From positions 1 to 64,000 of the forward strand of contig CAJCJD010000244.1 of the NCBI GenBank assembly GCA_903970555.1: a stretch of 64,000 bases of DNA. The letters run 5' to 3'. The position numbers were made by a program, and so were the translations under genes. The stretch is from Vulcanimicrobiota bacterium (lineage in GTDB: Bacteria; Pseudomonadota; Gammaproteobacteria; Xanthomonadales; Rhodanobacteraceae). Below the pieces are notes generated by a model, which was not told where the DNA came from, ran no database searches, and worked only from the letters and a program-made list of their open reading frames with translations. This document shows positions 1 to 8,651 of this stretch, piece by piece; position 1 is the first letter of the stretch, and every line of letters begins with the position of its first letter.

Positions 1-1
1 C

Positions 2-817
2 CGCAAGCTGGCCGCGATCCGTCTGATCGCCAAGATGCCGACCATCGCGGCTGCCTGCTATCGCTACTCGATCGGCTGGCCGTTCCGCTATCCGCGCAAC
101 AACCTCGAATACGTCAATCGCTTCCTGCACATGATGTTCGAAGTGCCGAGCGAGCCGCTGGAAATGAGCCCTGTGGCAGCGAAGGCGCTGGATCTGCTGT
201 TCATCCTGCACGCCGATCACGAGCAGAACGCATCCACGTCCACGGTGCGCCTGGTGGGTTCGACGGGCGCCAATCCGTATGCATCCATCGCCGCCGGCAT
301 CACGGCGCTGTGGGGCCCGGCACACGGCGGCGCCAACGAAGCCGTGTTGAAGATGCTTGAAGAAATCGGTACGCCGGACAAGGTGGAAACCGCCGTCAAG
401 CGCGCCAAGGACAAGAACGACAACTTCCGTCTGATGGGCTTCGGCCATCGCGTCTACAAGAACTTCGATCCGCGCGCCAAGATCATTCGCGAGATGTGCC
501 ATAAGGTGCTCGCCGAACTGGGCGTCAACGATCCGTTGCTCGACGTGGCGATGAAGCTGGAAGAAGCTGCGCTGAAGGACGATTACTTCGTCGAGCGCAA
601 GCTGTACCCGAACGTCGACTTCTACTCCGGCATCATCTACAAGGCGCTGGGCATTCCGACGGAAATGTTCACCGTGATGTTCGCCATCGCGCGTACCGCC
701 GGTTGGATCGCGCATTGGATCGAGCAGCACGAAACGCCAGGTTCGCGCATTGGTCGTCCGCGTCAGTTGTACGTGGGTTCGGACACGCGCAATTACGTGG
801 GTATCGATAAGCGCTGA
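2..817 (+). CDS. gltA: Citrate synthase, C-terminal part (start outside window)
   Basis: Condenses oxaloacetate and acetyl-CoA to citrate in the cytoplasm, the entry step of the TCA cycle. The reading frame is open from base 2, so the N-terminal part lies upstream of the window; 271 residues are present. Family motifs are clear: [10 protein letters not shown] and [14 protein letters not shown] carry the two active-site histidines, NVDFYSG carries the catalytic aspartate, and [11 protein letters not shown] near the C-terminus is the arginine segment typical of type II (hexameric, Gram-negative) enzymes. Function is very secure. A 7-bp hairpin lies 15 bases after the stop. Confidence 0.97.
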   Translation, partial: RKLAAIRLIAKMPTIAAACYRYSIGWPFRYPRNNLEYVNRFLHMMFEVPSEPLEMSPVAAKALDLLFILHADHEQNASTSTVRLVGSTGANPYASIAAGITALWGPAHGGANEAVLKMLEEIGTPDKVETAVKRAKDKNDNFRLMGFGHRVYKNFDPRAKIIREMCHKVLAELGVNDPLLDVAMKLEEAALKDDYFVERKLYPNVDFYSGIIYKALGIPTEMFTVMFAIARTAGWIAHWIEQHETPGSRIGRPRQLYVGSDTRNYVGIDKR

Positions 818-831
818 TCGAAGCTTTCTCC

Positions 832-851
832 GGCGCTTCAAGAAAAGCGCC
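832..851 (+). terminator. Hairpin after gltA
   Basis: Perfect 7-bp stem GGCGCTT / AAGCGCC with a 6-base loop, 15 bases after the gltA stop. The following bases are only moderately T-rich (GATAGGATGTTTGTT), so it is a plausible but weak intrinsic terminator. Confidence 0.45.
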
Positions 852-881
852 CGATAGGATGTTTGTTAGGAAACGAAAATC

Positions 882-903
882 CCCCTTGCTACTCGGCAAG
901 GGG
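882..903. terminator. Second hairpin downstream of gltA
   Basis: Perfect 8-bp stem CCCCTTGC / GCAAGGGG with a 6-base loop. The A-rich run lies on the left (AAACGAAAAT), so a U tract would exist only for transcription from the minus strand. It may back up the first hairpin or stabilise the 3' end; no minus-strand gene is evident here. Confidence 0.3.
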
Positions 904-1087
904 CGAGTGGGTCAGAGCAAGGGTAGCTCCGAGTGTTTGGCTGCGTAAAGAAAAGCCAAGGTCGCGCCCCAGTTTGACGAACAAAAGCGGATAGATGGTG
1001 ACGTGCCGGGCGTAAGAAAGCCCGTGTCATGCGTAAGGTCTTCCCGATAAATTCCGAAGTATGTTTCCGAGAATCTTCGTCGAGATC

Positions 1088-1102
1088 ACATCGTGACGAT
1101 GT
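1088..1102. promoter_or_regulatory. Perfect inverted repeat, possible operator
   Basis: ACATCGT-G-ACGATGT is a perfect 7+1+7 palindrome. A one-base centre cannot form a stable hairpin loop, so a dimeric DNA-binding protein site is more likely than an RNA structure. It lies about 420 bases upstream of the symporter gene. The regulator is unknown. Confidence 0.4.
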
Positions 1103-1204
1103 AGGGATGTGTGAGTAATAGGACGGCCACATCCCGCCGGCTACTTGATCATTAAGCAAAAAAGCGCAGAGCTGCCGCTTTGTGCTCATTTGTTTGCGCA
1201 GCAT

Positions 1205-1251
1205 TGTAAAGCCGGCCGTTCTTTACAGTTCGTTTGTTTTACGGATATATG
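1205..1251 (+). promoter_or_regulatory. Putative promoter with overlapping inverted repeat
   Basis: TTTACA (1222-1227), 18 bases, then TATATG (1246-1251) resembles a sigma-70 promoter reading towards the symporter and glycosidase genes. An inverted repeat TGTAAAG (1205-1211) / CTTTACA (1221-1227) with a 9-base spacer ends exactly on the -35 box, the layout expected of a repressor site. No regulator gene is adjacent. Confidence 0.4.
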
Positions 1252-1298
1252 TCCGAGTGACTTTTGGACTTGGCTGCTGCTTCAAGGAAGAAGAACCG

Positions 1299-1496
1299 AT
1301 GAAGAGGATTTTGCCTGCAGCATCCGTTGTTGTCGCGTGCGTGCAATCCGGCTGCGGATCGCCCAGAGCACCTATCTCAAGACATTTCTTGCGGCCCATA
1401 GGTCGCTTTTTGTCGTCGCGCCGCGCCATCACGATTCCGGCAGCCCGCGCGCAACTTTTTCATCGCCCATGGCCAACGGCTCTGCGCAAGAGCTGA
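1299..1496 (+). CDS. Possible small leader ORF, 65 aa
   Basis: An ATG preceded by a good Shine-Dalgarno sequence (AAGGAAGA, about 8 bases upstream) opens a 65-codon frame ending 11 bases before the symporter start. The N-terminus has a basic start, a short hydrophobic run and a cysteine (VVVACVQSGC) that faintly resembles a lipoprotein signal. The rest is rich in Arg, Pro and Ser, which is typical of chance frames in GC-rich DNA. It lies between the putative promoter and the symporter, so it would be in the transcript. It could be a leader peptide, a gene remnant or noise; no family is recognised. Confidence 0.25.
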   Translation: MKRILPAASVVVACVQSGCGSPRAPISRHFLRPIGRFLSSRRAITIPAARAQLFHRPWPTALRKS

Positions 1497-1507
1497 GGTG
1501 AAGTGCC

Positions 1508-2848
1508 ATGAATAAAATATCCGTCAAAGAAAAAATCAGCTACGGCCTCGGCGACATGGCGAGCCACATTGGATTGGACAATGTCATTGTCTTTTTGACT
1601 TTCTACTACACGGACGTGGTGGGCCTTCCTGCTGCTTTCGTAGGGACATTGTTCCTGTTGGCACGCACCGCAGATGCCGTCATTGACCCGACGATGGGTC
1701 TTATTGCCGACCGTACGCGTTCGCGCTGGGGGAAATTTCGCCCTTATATATTGTGGCTGGCAGTGCCGTTTGGATTGAGCTGCATGCTGACCTATGCCGT
1801 GCCAGCCTCGCTTTCGTCGAGCGGGAAAATGATATTCGTATCGATCACGTACTCGTTCATGATGCTGATGTACACGGCCATCAACATTCCCTATTGCTCC
1901 ATGGGGGCGGTGATCACTACGGACAACGAGCAACGTATTTCACTGCAGTCGTATCGCTTCTTCTTGGCAACACTAGGAGGTGCCATGTCCACCTTCTTTA
2001 TGATGCCGTTGGCCCAATACATTGGTGGCGATAACAAGTTGATGGGTTATCGCTGGGCGATGGGCGCAATGGCGGCCGCTGCCACCGTCATGTTTTTAGT
2101 GTGTTTCACTTACACGCGCGAGCGCGTCAAAACCAAAGCGAACCATGACAACTTCCTGGCCGATCTGCGCGATCTGCTGCGTAACGATCAGTGGCGTGTA
2201 GTGGCGTTACTGGTGCTTAGTAATATTTCCTTTGGTGTCGTTCGACTCGGCGCCATGATGTACTTCGTTACTTATTACCTTGGCAGCGCACACTATTTTC
2301 TATGGCTGTTGGGTGCACACATAACCGGCAAGGCAGCAGGCAGCATACTTTCCAAGCCGCTTACGCAAAGGCGCAGCAAAGGACAGGCTTTTGCTCTTTG
2401 CGGTGTGTTGTCCGGGCTCTTGAGTATCGCGATTTTCTTCGCGCCGAAGTCGATATCGGTCATGGTAGCCATGACTTTCATCGTGTCGACGTTCTATCAG
2501 GCAACGACGACCCTGATGTGGGTGATGATGGCCGACGTGGTCGATTACGGCGAACGGAAGCAGGGCAAGCGCATGGATGGCGCTATATTTTCTACGCTGC
2601 TTTCCGTATTGAAGATGGGAATGGCCATCAGTGGGGCGATGGTTGGATGGACGTTGGGCCTCAGTGGCTACGTAGCAAATGCCAGCGGACAAAACCCCAC
2701 GGCAATGCATTGCATCGTTGCCCTGTTTACGTTCATTCCTGGGCTTATCGCATTGCTGGGCGTGGTCGTTTTGCGCTGGTACAAGCTCGATGACATGCCG
2801 CGTCCTGATTCAGTCATGGCGAGACATGCGTTGCCGAGCGATGCGTGA
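1508..2848 (+). CDS. GPH-family sugar:cation symporter (xyloside/glycoside transporter)
   Basis: Inner-membrane secondary transporter of the glycoside-pentoside-hexuronide:cation symporter family (MelB, XylP, YicJ type), 446 residues with about 12 membrane segments. The N-terminal KISYGLGDMASHIG segment and the DPTMGLIADRTRSRWGKFRPY loop between helices 2 and 3 are family hallmarks. It is followed with overlapping or near-touching frames by a GH31 glycosidase, the pairing found in isoprimeverose/alpha-xyloside utilisation loci such as E. coli yicJ-yicI. The substrate is therefore inferred to be an alpha-xyloside or related oligosaccharide. A Shine-Dalgarno-like GAGGTGA precedes the ATG. Confidence 0.88.
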   Translation: MNKISVKEKISYGLGDMASHIGLDNVIVFLTFYYTDVVGLPAAFVGTLFLLARTADAVIDPTMGLIADRTRSRWGKFRPYILWLAVPFGLSCMLTYAVPASLSSSGKMIFVSITYSFMMLMYTAINIPYCSMGAVITTDNEQRISLQSYRFFLATLGGAMSTFFMMPLAQYIGGDNKLMGYRWAMGAMAAAATVMFLVCFTYTRERVKTKANHDNFLADLRDLLRNDQWRVVALLVLSNISFGVVRLGAMMYFVTYYLGSAHYFLWLLGAHITGKAAGSILSKPLTQRRSKGQAFALCGVLSGLLSIAIFFAPKSISVMVAMTFIVSTFYQATTTLMWVMMADVVDYGERKQGKRMDGAIFSTLLSVLKMGMAISGAMVGWTLGLSGYVANASGQNPTAMHCIVALFTFIPGLIALLGVVVLRWYKLDDMPRPDSVMARHALPSDA

Positions 2849-2865
2849 AGAAACAAGGAACGATA

Positions 2866-4905
2866 GTGAGTGAGTTAATCGTAAACGAAAATAGCATTGC
2901 CTGGCATTTTGATCGGCAGAGTGTGCTCATCGAACCTTGGGGCAAGAACAGTTTACGTGTTCGCGCGACCTGTCAGTCGGCACTTAGGGACGAAGACTGG
3001 GCGCTGCTACCACCATCCCAGTGCAAAGCGGATATTTTCCGCGGTCAAGAAACGCTAGCTCTGGTCAATGGGGACATCAAGGTCGTACTCAACATCAAAG
3101 GGCAGATCGCGTTTTATAACGCTCGTGGGGAGCTCCTGCTGGAGGAGTTCTGGCGTCAGCGTACCACCGTGGGTATTGGCGCCACGGAGAAAAGCCAAGA
3201 CAAATATATCAGCGCGCTCAAGATTGAGGCGCGTGAATTCAAGCCCGTGCCGGGCGGAAAATATCAACTTACAGTGCGCTTCGAATCCCGCGCCGAAGAA
3301 AAAATCTACGGCATGGGTCAATACCAGCAGCCATGGCTCGATCTGAAGGGCTGCACGCTGGAACTTGCGCAGCGCAATTCCCAGGCCAGCGTTCCATTCA
3401 TGCTTTCCAGTCTCGGCTACGGATTCTTCTGGAACAACCCCGCGATTGGCGAGGCGGCGTTTGCCAAGAACCATACGCAGTGGGAGGCGAAAGTCACGGA
3501 TCAGATGGATTACTGGATAACCGCCGGCGACACGCCTGCGGAAATAACCCGTCAATACGCCGAAGCCACCGGTAAGGCACCCATGATGCCGTCGTTTGCC
3601 ACGGGCTTTTGGCAATGCAAGTTGCGTTATCGCACGCAGCAAGAAGTGTTGGATGTTGCCCGCGAATACAAACGGCGCAACCTACCGTTGTCTGTGATCG
3701 TCATCGACTTTTTTCACTGGCCTAACCAGGGTACGTGGTGTTTCGATCCCACGGACTGGCCCGATCCCAAAGCGATGGTGGACGAACTGAAATCACTCGG
3801 CATCGAGCCGATGGTATCCGTCTGGCCAACGGTGGATAGCCGCACCGACAACTATCGGGAAATGAAATCGAAAGGCTACCTGGTAAGCACCGAACGCGGT
3901 GTTTCGGTCAATCTAGATTTTATGGGCAACACCACATTCTTCGACGCTACGCATCCCGAGGCGCGTCGCTACGTCTGGGAGAAGGTGAAGAAGAACTACT
4001 ACGATCTTGGTATCCGGCTGTTTTGGTTGGACGAAGCCGAGCCGGAATACCGCGCCTACGACTTCGACAACTACCGTTACCATTTGGGCCCTGTATTGGA
4101 AGTGGGGAATATCTACCCACGCCAATTTGCCGCGGGCTTCTATGAAGGCCTAAAGCAACAGGGTGAAACGGAAATCGTCAACTTGGTGCGCTGCGCGTGG
4201 GCCGGCAGTCAGCGTTATGGTGTGCTGGCCTGGTCGGGCGATGTCCACTCGTCATTCCATTCACTGCGTAATCAACTGGCAGCTGGCCTGAACATGGGAT
4301 TGGCCGGCATTCCTTGGTGGACAACGGATATTGGTGGCTTTCAGGGCGGCAATGTCAGCGATCCGGCCTTCCACGAACTACTCATCCGATGGTTCCAGTG
4401 GGGCGTTTTCTGTCCTGTCTTTCGTTTGCATGGCTATCGCGAGCCGCAGATCAAACCGCCTGAAGCATGGCGTAAGGGCATCCCGCAGTGCGACAGCGGC
4501 TCGCCGAACGAAATATGGAGTTACGGTGAGGAAAACTTCCAGGTCATGCGTCATTGGCTGTTGTTGCGAGAGAGAATGCGTCCGTATGTCGATACGCTGA
4601 TGAGGAATGCGCATACGCTCGGCGATCCGTTGATGCGGCCCATGTTCTACGATTTCCCGCACCAGCCTGAGAGCTGGCAGGTGGAAGATCAGTACATGTT
4701 TGGCACGGATGTTCTGGTTGCGCCGATCCTTCATGCCGGCCAAGTTGAGCGAAAGTTGTGGCTGCCCGACGGTGAAACGTGGGTCAGCCTCGACGGTGAG
4801 CGAATGCAGGGTGGTCAGTGGATTACCGCCCAAGCTCCACTGGAGCACATTCCTGTGTATGTTCGGGCAGACACTGCCGTGTTGGCAGCACTACTTGCCG
4901 CGTAG
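2866..4905 (+). CDS. GH31 family alpha-xylosidase/alpha-glucosidase
   Basis: Glycoside hydrolase family 31 enzyme releasing alpha-linked xylose or glucose; no signal peptide, so it acts in the cytoplasm on imported sugar. The catalytic nucleophile is Asp389 in FWLDEAEPE and the acid/base is Asp459 in WSGD; VIVIDFFHWPNQGTW and WWTTDIGGF are other barrel motifs. At 679 residues it is shorter than E. coli YicI (772) and has a different nucleophile motif, so it belongs to another GH31 branch. The frame is open from GTG 2845, which overlaps the symporter stop, but GTG 2866 has the better Shine-Dalgarno (AAGGAA, 5 bases away) and is preferred. Cotranscription with the symporter is likely. Confidence 0.88.
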   Translation: MSELIVNENSIAWHFDRQSVLIEPWGKNSLRVRATCQSALRDEDWALLPPSQCKADIFRGQETLALVNGDIKVVLNIKGQIAFYNARGELLLEEFWRQRTTVGIGATEKSQDKYISALKIEAREFKPVPGGKYQLTVRFESRAEEKIYGMGQYQQPWLDLKGCTLELAQRNSQASVPFMLSSLGYGFFWNNPAIGEAAFAKNHTQWEAKVTDQMDYWITAGDTPAEITRQYAEATGKAPMMPSFATGFWQCKLRYRTQQEVLDVAREYKRRNLPLSVIVIDFFHWPNQGTWCFDPTDWPDPKAMVDELKSLGIEPMVSVWPTVDSRTDNYREMKSKGYLVSTERGVSVNLDFMGNTTFFDATHPEARRYVWEKVKKNYYDLGIRLFWLDEAEPEYRAYDFDNYRYHLGPVLEVGNIYPRQFAAGFYEGLKQQGETEIVNLVRCAWAGSQRYGVLAWSGDVHSSFHSLRNQLAAGLNMGLAGIPWWTTDIGGFQGGNVSDPAFHELLIRWFQWGVFCPVFRLHGYREPQIKPPEAWRKGIPQCDSGSPNEIWSYGEENFQVMRHWLLLRERMRPYVDTLMRNAHTLGDPLMRPMFYDFPHQPESWQVEDQYMFGTDVLVAPILHAGQVERKLWLPDGETWVSLDGERMQGGQWITAQAPLEHIPVYVRADTAVLAALLAA

Positions 4906-4960
4906 ATCGGCCGCAAATGGCGAGGCAAGGTTGGGCTGAATCCGTATGTCTAAGTCTGGC

Positions 4961-4985
4961 GCCAAGCAGGGCGGGGAATCTTGGC
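4961..4985. terminator. Weak hairpin between convergent genes
   Basis: GCCAAG (4961-4966) / CTTGGC (4980-4985) with a 13-base loop, between the GH31 gene and the convergent gluconokinase. The long loop and short stem make this a weak candidate. Confidence 0.22.
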
Positions 4986-5000
4986 TTCCTACGCGTTGTT

Positions 5001-5552
5001 TTATTCCGCTCGTTTCTTGTCAGTCACAGCGGATTCGCCGTCGAGCGTTTCACACCACGTTGCCGCTACGCGCGTGATATCGAAGAGCGGCAACATTGCG
5101 TCGACAGTCAGTGTCAATGGCTCACCAGTAGGCGATTCCAGAGCGGCAAATTGGCTTGCGACCAAGGAAGCAGGCATGAAATGGCTGCTACGTTGAGCCA
5201 CACGCTGCGCCGCGACGTCAATTGGCAAATCCAAAAAGACGAAGCCCAGCGCTGGCACTGCTTCGCGTAAGCGCTGCCTGTAGCGGTATTTGAGAGCCGA
5301 GCATGTCATGACCGTGCGACAGTGCGTGATGTAGGCACGGTGGAGTTCATCAGCAAGCCGATCAAGCCAGCCTGCACGATCGGTATCGTCGAGCGGGATG
5401 CCTGCCTGCATTTTTGCCACGTTCGCAGGGGGATGGAATGCATCGCCTTCTATCAGGTAGCCGCCGATCTGCGAAGCCAATGCGGTAGCGACACTAGTCT
5501 TGCCACAACCAGCAACGCCCATTACTGCGATCGCAAGCCGCTTTTCTTCCAT
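5001..5552 (-). CDS. gntK: Gluconokinase
   Basis: Phosphorylates D-gluconate to 6-phosphogluconate with ATP, feeding the Entner-Doudoroff and pentose phosphate routes. The 183-residue length is typical. The P-loop GVAGCGKT is at residues 13-20, followed by GDAFHPPANVAKM (gluconate-binding segment), TCSALKYRYRQRLR and the lid region VAQRSSHFMPASLVASQFAALE. It converges on the GH31 gene with 95 bases between stops and diverges from the OprB porin 750 bases away. No gluconate transporter or GntR regulator is adjacent. Confidence 0.95.
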   Translation of the reverse strand: MEEKRLAIAVMGVAGCGKTSVATALASQIGGYLIEGDAFHPPANVAKMQAGIPLDDTDRAGWLDRLADELHRAYITHCRTVMTCSALKYRYRQRLREAVPALGFVFLDLPIDVAAQRVAQRSSHFMPASLVASQFAALESPTGEPLTLTVDAMLPLFDITRVAATWCETLDGESAVTDKKRAE

Positions 5553-6304
5553 GTGTGTATTCCCTTGTGGCGCGTCATAGCCCTCTGCGTCGAGACTGCG
5601 ACGGAGGCGATTTATTGTAATGGATGTTTCATGGCTATACGGACGGAATGATCGGTAAAGGGCTGCACTAGAGACATATCTCGCATTTGCCTTGTTGACG
5701 CCCCTTCGAAATGTGCCGAGATGTTGCTGGCGAGGGCATGCGGAAAGAGTCAGTCTGCGAGGGAAGTATCTCTGGCGTGGTGTAGGTTCGAAGCCATAAG
5801 AAAATATTCACCGACATGTTTTCGTACGTAAGCATTTGTCCCTGGGCGCGGTGAGGTTAAGCGCGCTTCGAACTTTGAAGACGGACCAATTTAGTGACAG
5901 AGATCGGCGCGGGCCTTACAAATGCTGTGAAATCTGCACTCTCATATGCAACGGTCAGAATTCGATGACTAGGGCTCATCATTCGCCCTGCCTTCTGATG
6001 GCGAAATCAGACGCAGAATTTCGTTTTTTTCTTGCTGCGTTGTGCCATGTGTCGAAAGAGGAGGGACTGATAGCGTTCAAACAACGCAATTGTCGTCTGC
6101 TTGCACAACCTCGCTTTGCATGACGTCCATTGCTCTCGCTGTCAATAAAACTAGCGGATGATTTCGGCAAATGCAGCTGCGCGACTTACCCGTTCGGCGG
6201 GCGTTCGCACTGAGGCTATTTGGTTGGTATTGCCTAGGTAAAGCGGTGGTGTGAAACCGCCGTTCAAGAGTTGCCAGTTTTAAAAAATATATGGAGATTC
6301 ATGA
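5553..6304. other. Long intergenic region gluconokinase / OprB
   Basis: About 750 bases between two divergent genes, lower in GC than its surroundings. No open frame here has family features or a convincing start. A minus-strand TACAAT (5619-5614) could be a -10 box for gluconokinase but lacks a good -35. A short hairpin GCGGT / ACCGC (6243-6260) lies in the OprB leader. The length leaves room for regulatory sites or a decayed gene that I cannot identify. Confidence 0.5.
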
Positions 6305-7603
6305 ATGCGATTGATCGCAAGAGCGTCATTGTGTGCCGGATTTGTGGCTTCCGTTTCCTTGAGCAACATTGCACATGCGCAAAGCTTCAGCTCAGATAAA
6401 TACCTGACTGGTGGTTGGGATGGCCTGCGAGAGCAGTGGTATGACAAAGGTGTCGATGTCAGTGTGAAGTACATGGGCGACTTCGCCCACAATGTCACGG
6501 GTGGTCAGCGCCAAGCGAGCTCGTATACCGATCAGATACGGTTCGGTGCCTACCTCGATCTTGGCAAGTTGGCGTCTTGGAAGGGAGCGACATTCCGTCT
6601 GGAAATCGTCGATCGCAACGGCAATCTACTCAATCAGGAGGCAGGGCTCCCTACCTTGATGCAGGTTCAGGCCATCCACGGTAACGGCTCCGTGGCGCGC
6701 TTGACCCAGTTCTCGTTGGAACAGGAACTGTTTGACGATCACATGAGCATCAAGCTTGGCCGTCTTTACGCTACCGCAGATTTCTTTTCCTTTCCCTGTG
6801 CGTTTGAGAACCTGAGCTTTTGTGGCGCGTTACCTGGATACATCAGTAATGGTTGGTATTCCAACCCGCTCAGCAACTATGGTGCCGTGGCCGTATTCAA
6901 GCCAGCGAATGCATGGCGCTTCAAGTATGGCGTGTACGACGTCAATCCACAGAATCGTACGCATGATCAAGGCCTCAGCCTGACAACCCGCGGCAAGAGC
7001 ACGGGCAGGATGACCCTCGGTGAGGTGGAGTACATGCCTCATTTTGGCAATGGCCTCGACGGGGATTATCGCGTGGGTGCCTTTCACAACAGCTCAAGCT
7101 ATCCCTACGTCGTAGGCGTGGAGGGTCTACCAGCCAACTACACACTAATGCCCCGGCCGCTGGTTGGCAGCGAAAACGGCTATTACTTCCGTGGCGAGCA
7201 GCAGCTCTTCGGTCGCGCTGATGCGCCCGGCATTCGTGTATTCCTCAACTATTCGCATTCCGATGCCGACATCAGCAAACTGGACGAGTTGGTGTCGGCG
7301 GGCTTCTGGTGGACAGGGTTATTCTCCTCGCGCCCAGATGATCGCCTTGGTCTGGCTATTGGGCGTAATCATGTCAATGGCAAAGTGACTGTGGCGGAGC
7401 AGCGATACAACACTGGGTTGCCTGCGGGTTCCTCACTGTACGTTCCGGTGCAGAGCAATGAATATCCAGTCGAGCTGAACTATACGTTGCAGATCACGCC
7501 GGCTGCGTCGTTCATGCCTGTGATGCAATTCATTCGAAATGCAAATGGTGTGGATGCACGGAACGGCGTCCTTTTTGGGGCTCGCGTGACGCTAGTGTTC
7601 TAG
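6305..7603 (+). CDS. OprB-family carbohydrate-selective porin
   Basis: Outer-membrane beta-barrel porin for diffusion of sugars such as glucose. A 432-residue precursor with a signal peptide ending in AHAQ (about residue 26) and a C-terminal phenylalanine (VTLVF), the signal for BAM-dependent insertion. WDGLREQWYDKGVDVSVKY at the mature N-terminus and FFSFPCAFENLSFCG in the middle are OprB-like. GGAG at 6293-6296 is 8 bases from ATG 6305, which decides this start over the out-of-frame ATG at 6301. Its position beside gluconokinase and a glycosidase suggests a role in sugar uptake. Confidence 0.9.
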   Translation: MRLIARASLCAGFVASVSLSNIAHAQSFSSDKYLTGGWDGLREQWYDKGVDVSVKYMGDFAHNVTGGQRQASSYTDQIRFGAYLDLGKLASWKGATFRLEIVDRNGNLLNQEAGLPTLMQVQAIHGNGSVARLTQFSLEQELFDDHMSIKLGRLYATADFFSFPCAFENLSFCGALPGYISNGWYSNPLSNYGAVAVFKPANAWRFKYGVYDVNPQNRTHDQGLSLTTRGKSTGRMTLGEVEYMPHFGNGLDGDYRVGAFHNSSSYPYVVGVEGLPANYTLMPRPLVGSENGYYFRGEQQLFGRADAPGIRVFLNYSHSDADISKLDELVSAGFWWTGLFSSRPDDRLGLAIGRNHVNGKVTVAEQRYNTGLPAGSSLYVPVQSNEYPVELNYTLQITPAASFMPVMQFIRNANGVDARNGVLFGARVTLVF

Positions 7604-7928
7604 GGATACCAAAGTTTGCCCAACTAAAGCAGGTCGCGTGACGCGTGTAATGGCAGTGGGGCTCATTGTTGGCGTGACATATATGCAGTCAGGTGCGGAT
7701 GCGTAGTTGCCCGCAGTAAGAATGGCTAAAGGCTGAGATGTACCTCTCTCCACATCCGGCGCAGGCAGCATGTGCCGCCACTTTTATCGATACGATCGAT
7801 TCGGTCGGCCTGAACATATGACTGGCCAGTTCATCAGATAACCGAGAGTACGGCGTCCAGCCCATTTATCGAAGCGGCCTAGCTTTCCATGCCACATCAA
7901 TCGGATGCCTATCGGCGTGATAGGGGCA
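7604..7928. other. Intergenic region after OprB
   Basis: About 325 bases between the porin and a convergent minus-strand gene. I see no supported gene, strong terminator or repeat here. Confidence 0.5.
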
Positions 7929-8606
7929 TCATCGCAATGCCGCCGACAATTTGCGTTCGAATTCATCCTGCTCGTTATCCTCTTCCGCGAGCATGATCTC
8001 CACCGATGCCAGCGAGGCGCGACGCATCGGCTTTTCGTCGATACGATCCAGCGGTGCTTGTCGCAACGCGTTGTGCGGAAGTACGGTCAGGTCGAACGAA
8101 AGATTGTCGGCAGCGAATAGCAACACCGGATACTCGACTTGCTCGTCACGGCTGATGCGTAAACGCCTGGTCTGCATTTCGAACGGCACACCGTGTTCGC
8201 GCAAATAGATGCCAATCGCTTCCGGATCATCGCTGAACACGTGCAGGCAAACGGCGGAATGCGAATCGGCTGTGCCGTCCAGCACGGTGCCGACCAGACG
8301 TGGTTCGAAACGCTGCAGGAATCGCATCGCTTCCACGGCGGCCTCGCGCCTTGCTCTCAGTAGTTGCGGTTGGCTGTCGGCTTGAAACAGCCGCTGGTGT
8401 TCGCGCAGCGCTTGCTCGATCTCGTGATTGCGAGGGAGCGCTTGTTCGTCAAGCACGCCCAATCGCTCGGCGGCTTTGCGTTTGGCGTGGTGGAAGTCGC
8501 GGATGCCGTGCTCGCTCATCAGCCGCGCCGCCTCCTGGGCGACGCGAAGCCGGTTGCGCTGCACACGGTCGTGTGCGTGGATGCGATGGTGCTCGCCTCG
8601 TGCCAT
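7929..8606 (-). CDS. Conserved hypothetical protein, possible nucleotidyltransferase-like fold
   Basis: A 225-residue cytoplasmic protein that I cannot assign. The N-terminal 90 residues are charged and helical (REHQRLFQADSQ region). The middle contains RLVGTVLDGTADSHSAV followed by alternating strands, and LSFDLTVLPHNAL near residue 178. A glycine-bearing turn, an acidic strand and a later D-x-T strand are loosely reminiscent of the minimal nucleotidyltransferase fold; this is a weak inference. It begins 45 bases downstream of the PBP1A gene on the same strand and is probably cotranscribed. Confidence 0.65.
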   Translation of the reverse strand: MARGEHHRIHAHDRVQRNRLRVAQEAARLMSEHGIRDFHHAKRKAAERLGVLDEQALPRNHEIEQALREHQRLFQADSQPQLLRARREAAVEAMRFLQRFEPRLVGTVLDGTADSHSAVCLHVFSDDPEAIGIYLREHGVPFEMQTRRLRISRDEQVEYPVLLFAADNLSFDLTVLPHNALRQAPLDRIDEKPMRRASLASVEIMLAEEDNEQDEFERKLSAALR

Positions 8607-8651
8607 GCCCCGGCCCTCTTTTGCAGCGTCCGAGGCAAGACTACCGGAAAA

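Larger units (their letters stand above)
904..1298. other. Intergenic region gltA to sugar symporter
   Basis: No convincing gene is present. The several small open frames here have no recognisable family features. It contains two further small hairpins (TTGGCT / AGCCAA at 937-959 and CGGGC / GCCCG at 1007-1024), a 15-base inverted repeat at 1088-1102, and the putative regulated promoter at 1205-1251. Confidence 0.6.

Noticed and set aside
866-1204. Minus-strand open frame of 112 codons after gltA
   Set aside because: No family features, no ribosome binding site, and it runs through hairpins and the inverted repeats at 1088 and 1205; better read as non-coding.
5836-6123. 95-codon open frame between gluconokinase and OprB
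   Set aside because: Cysteine- and histidine-scattered sequence with no recognisable pattern or Shine-Dalgarno; not supported as a gene.
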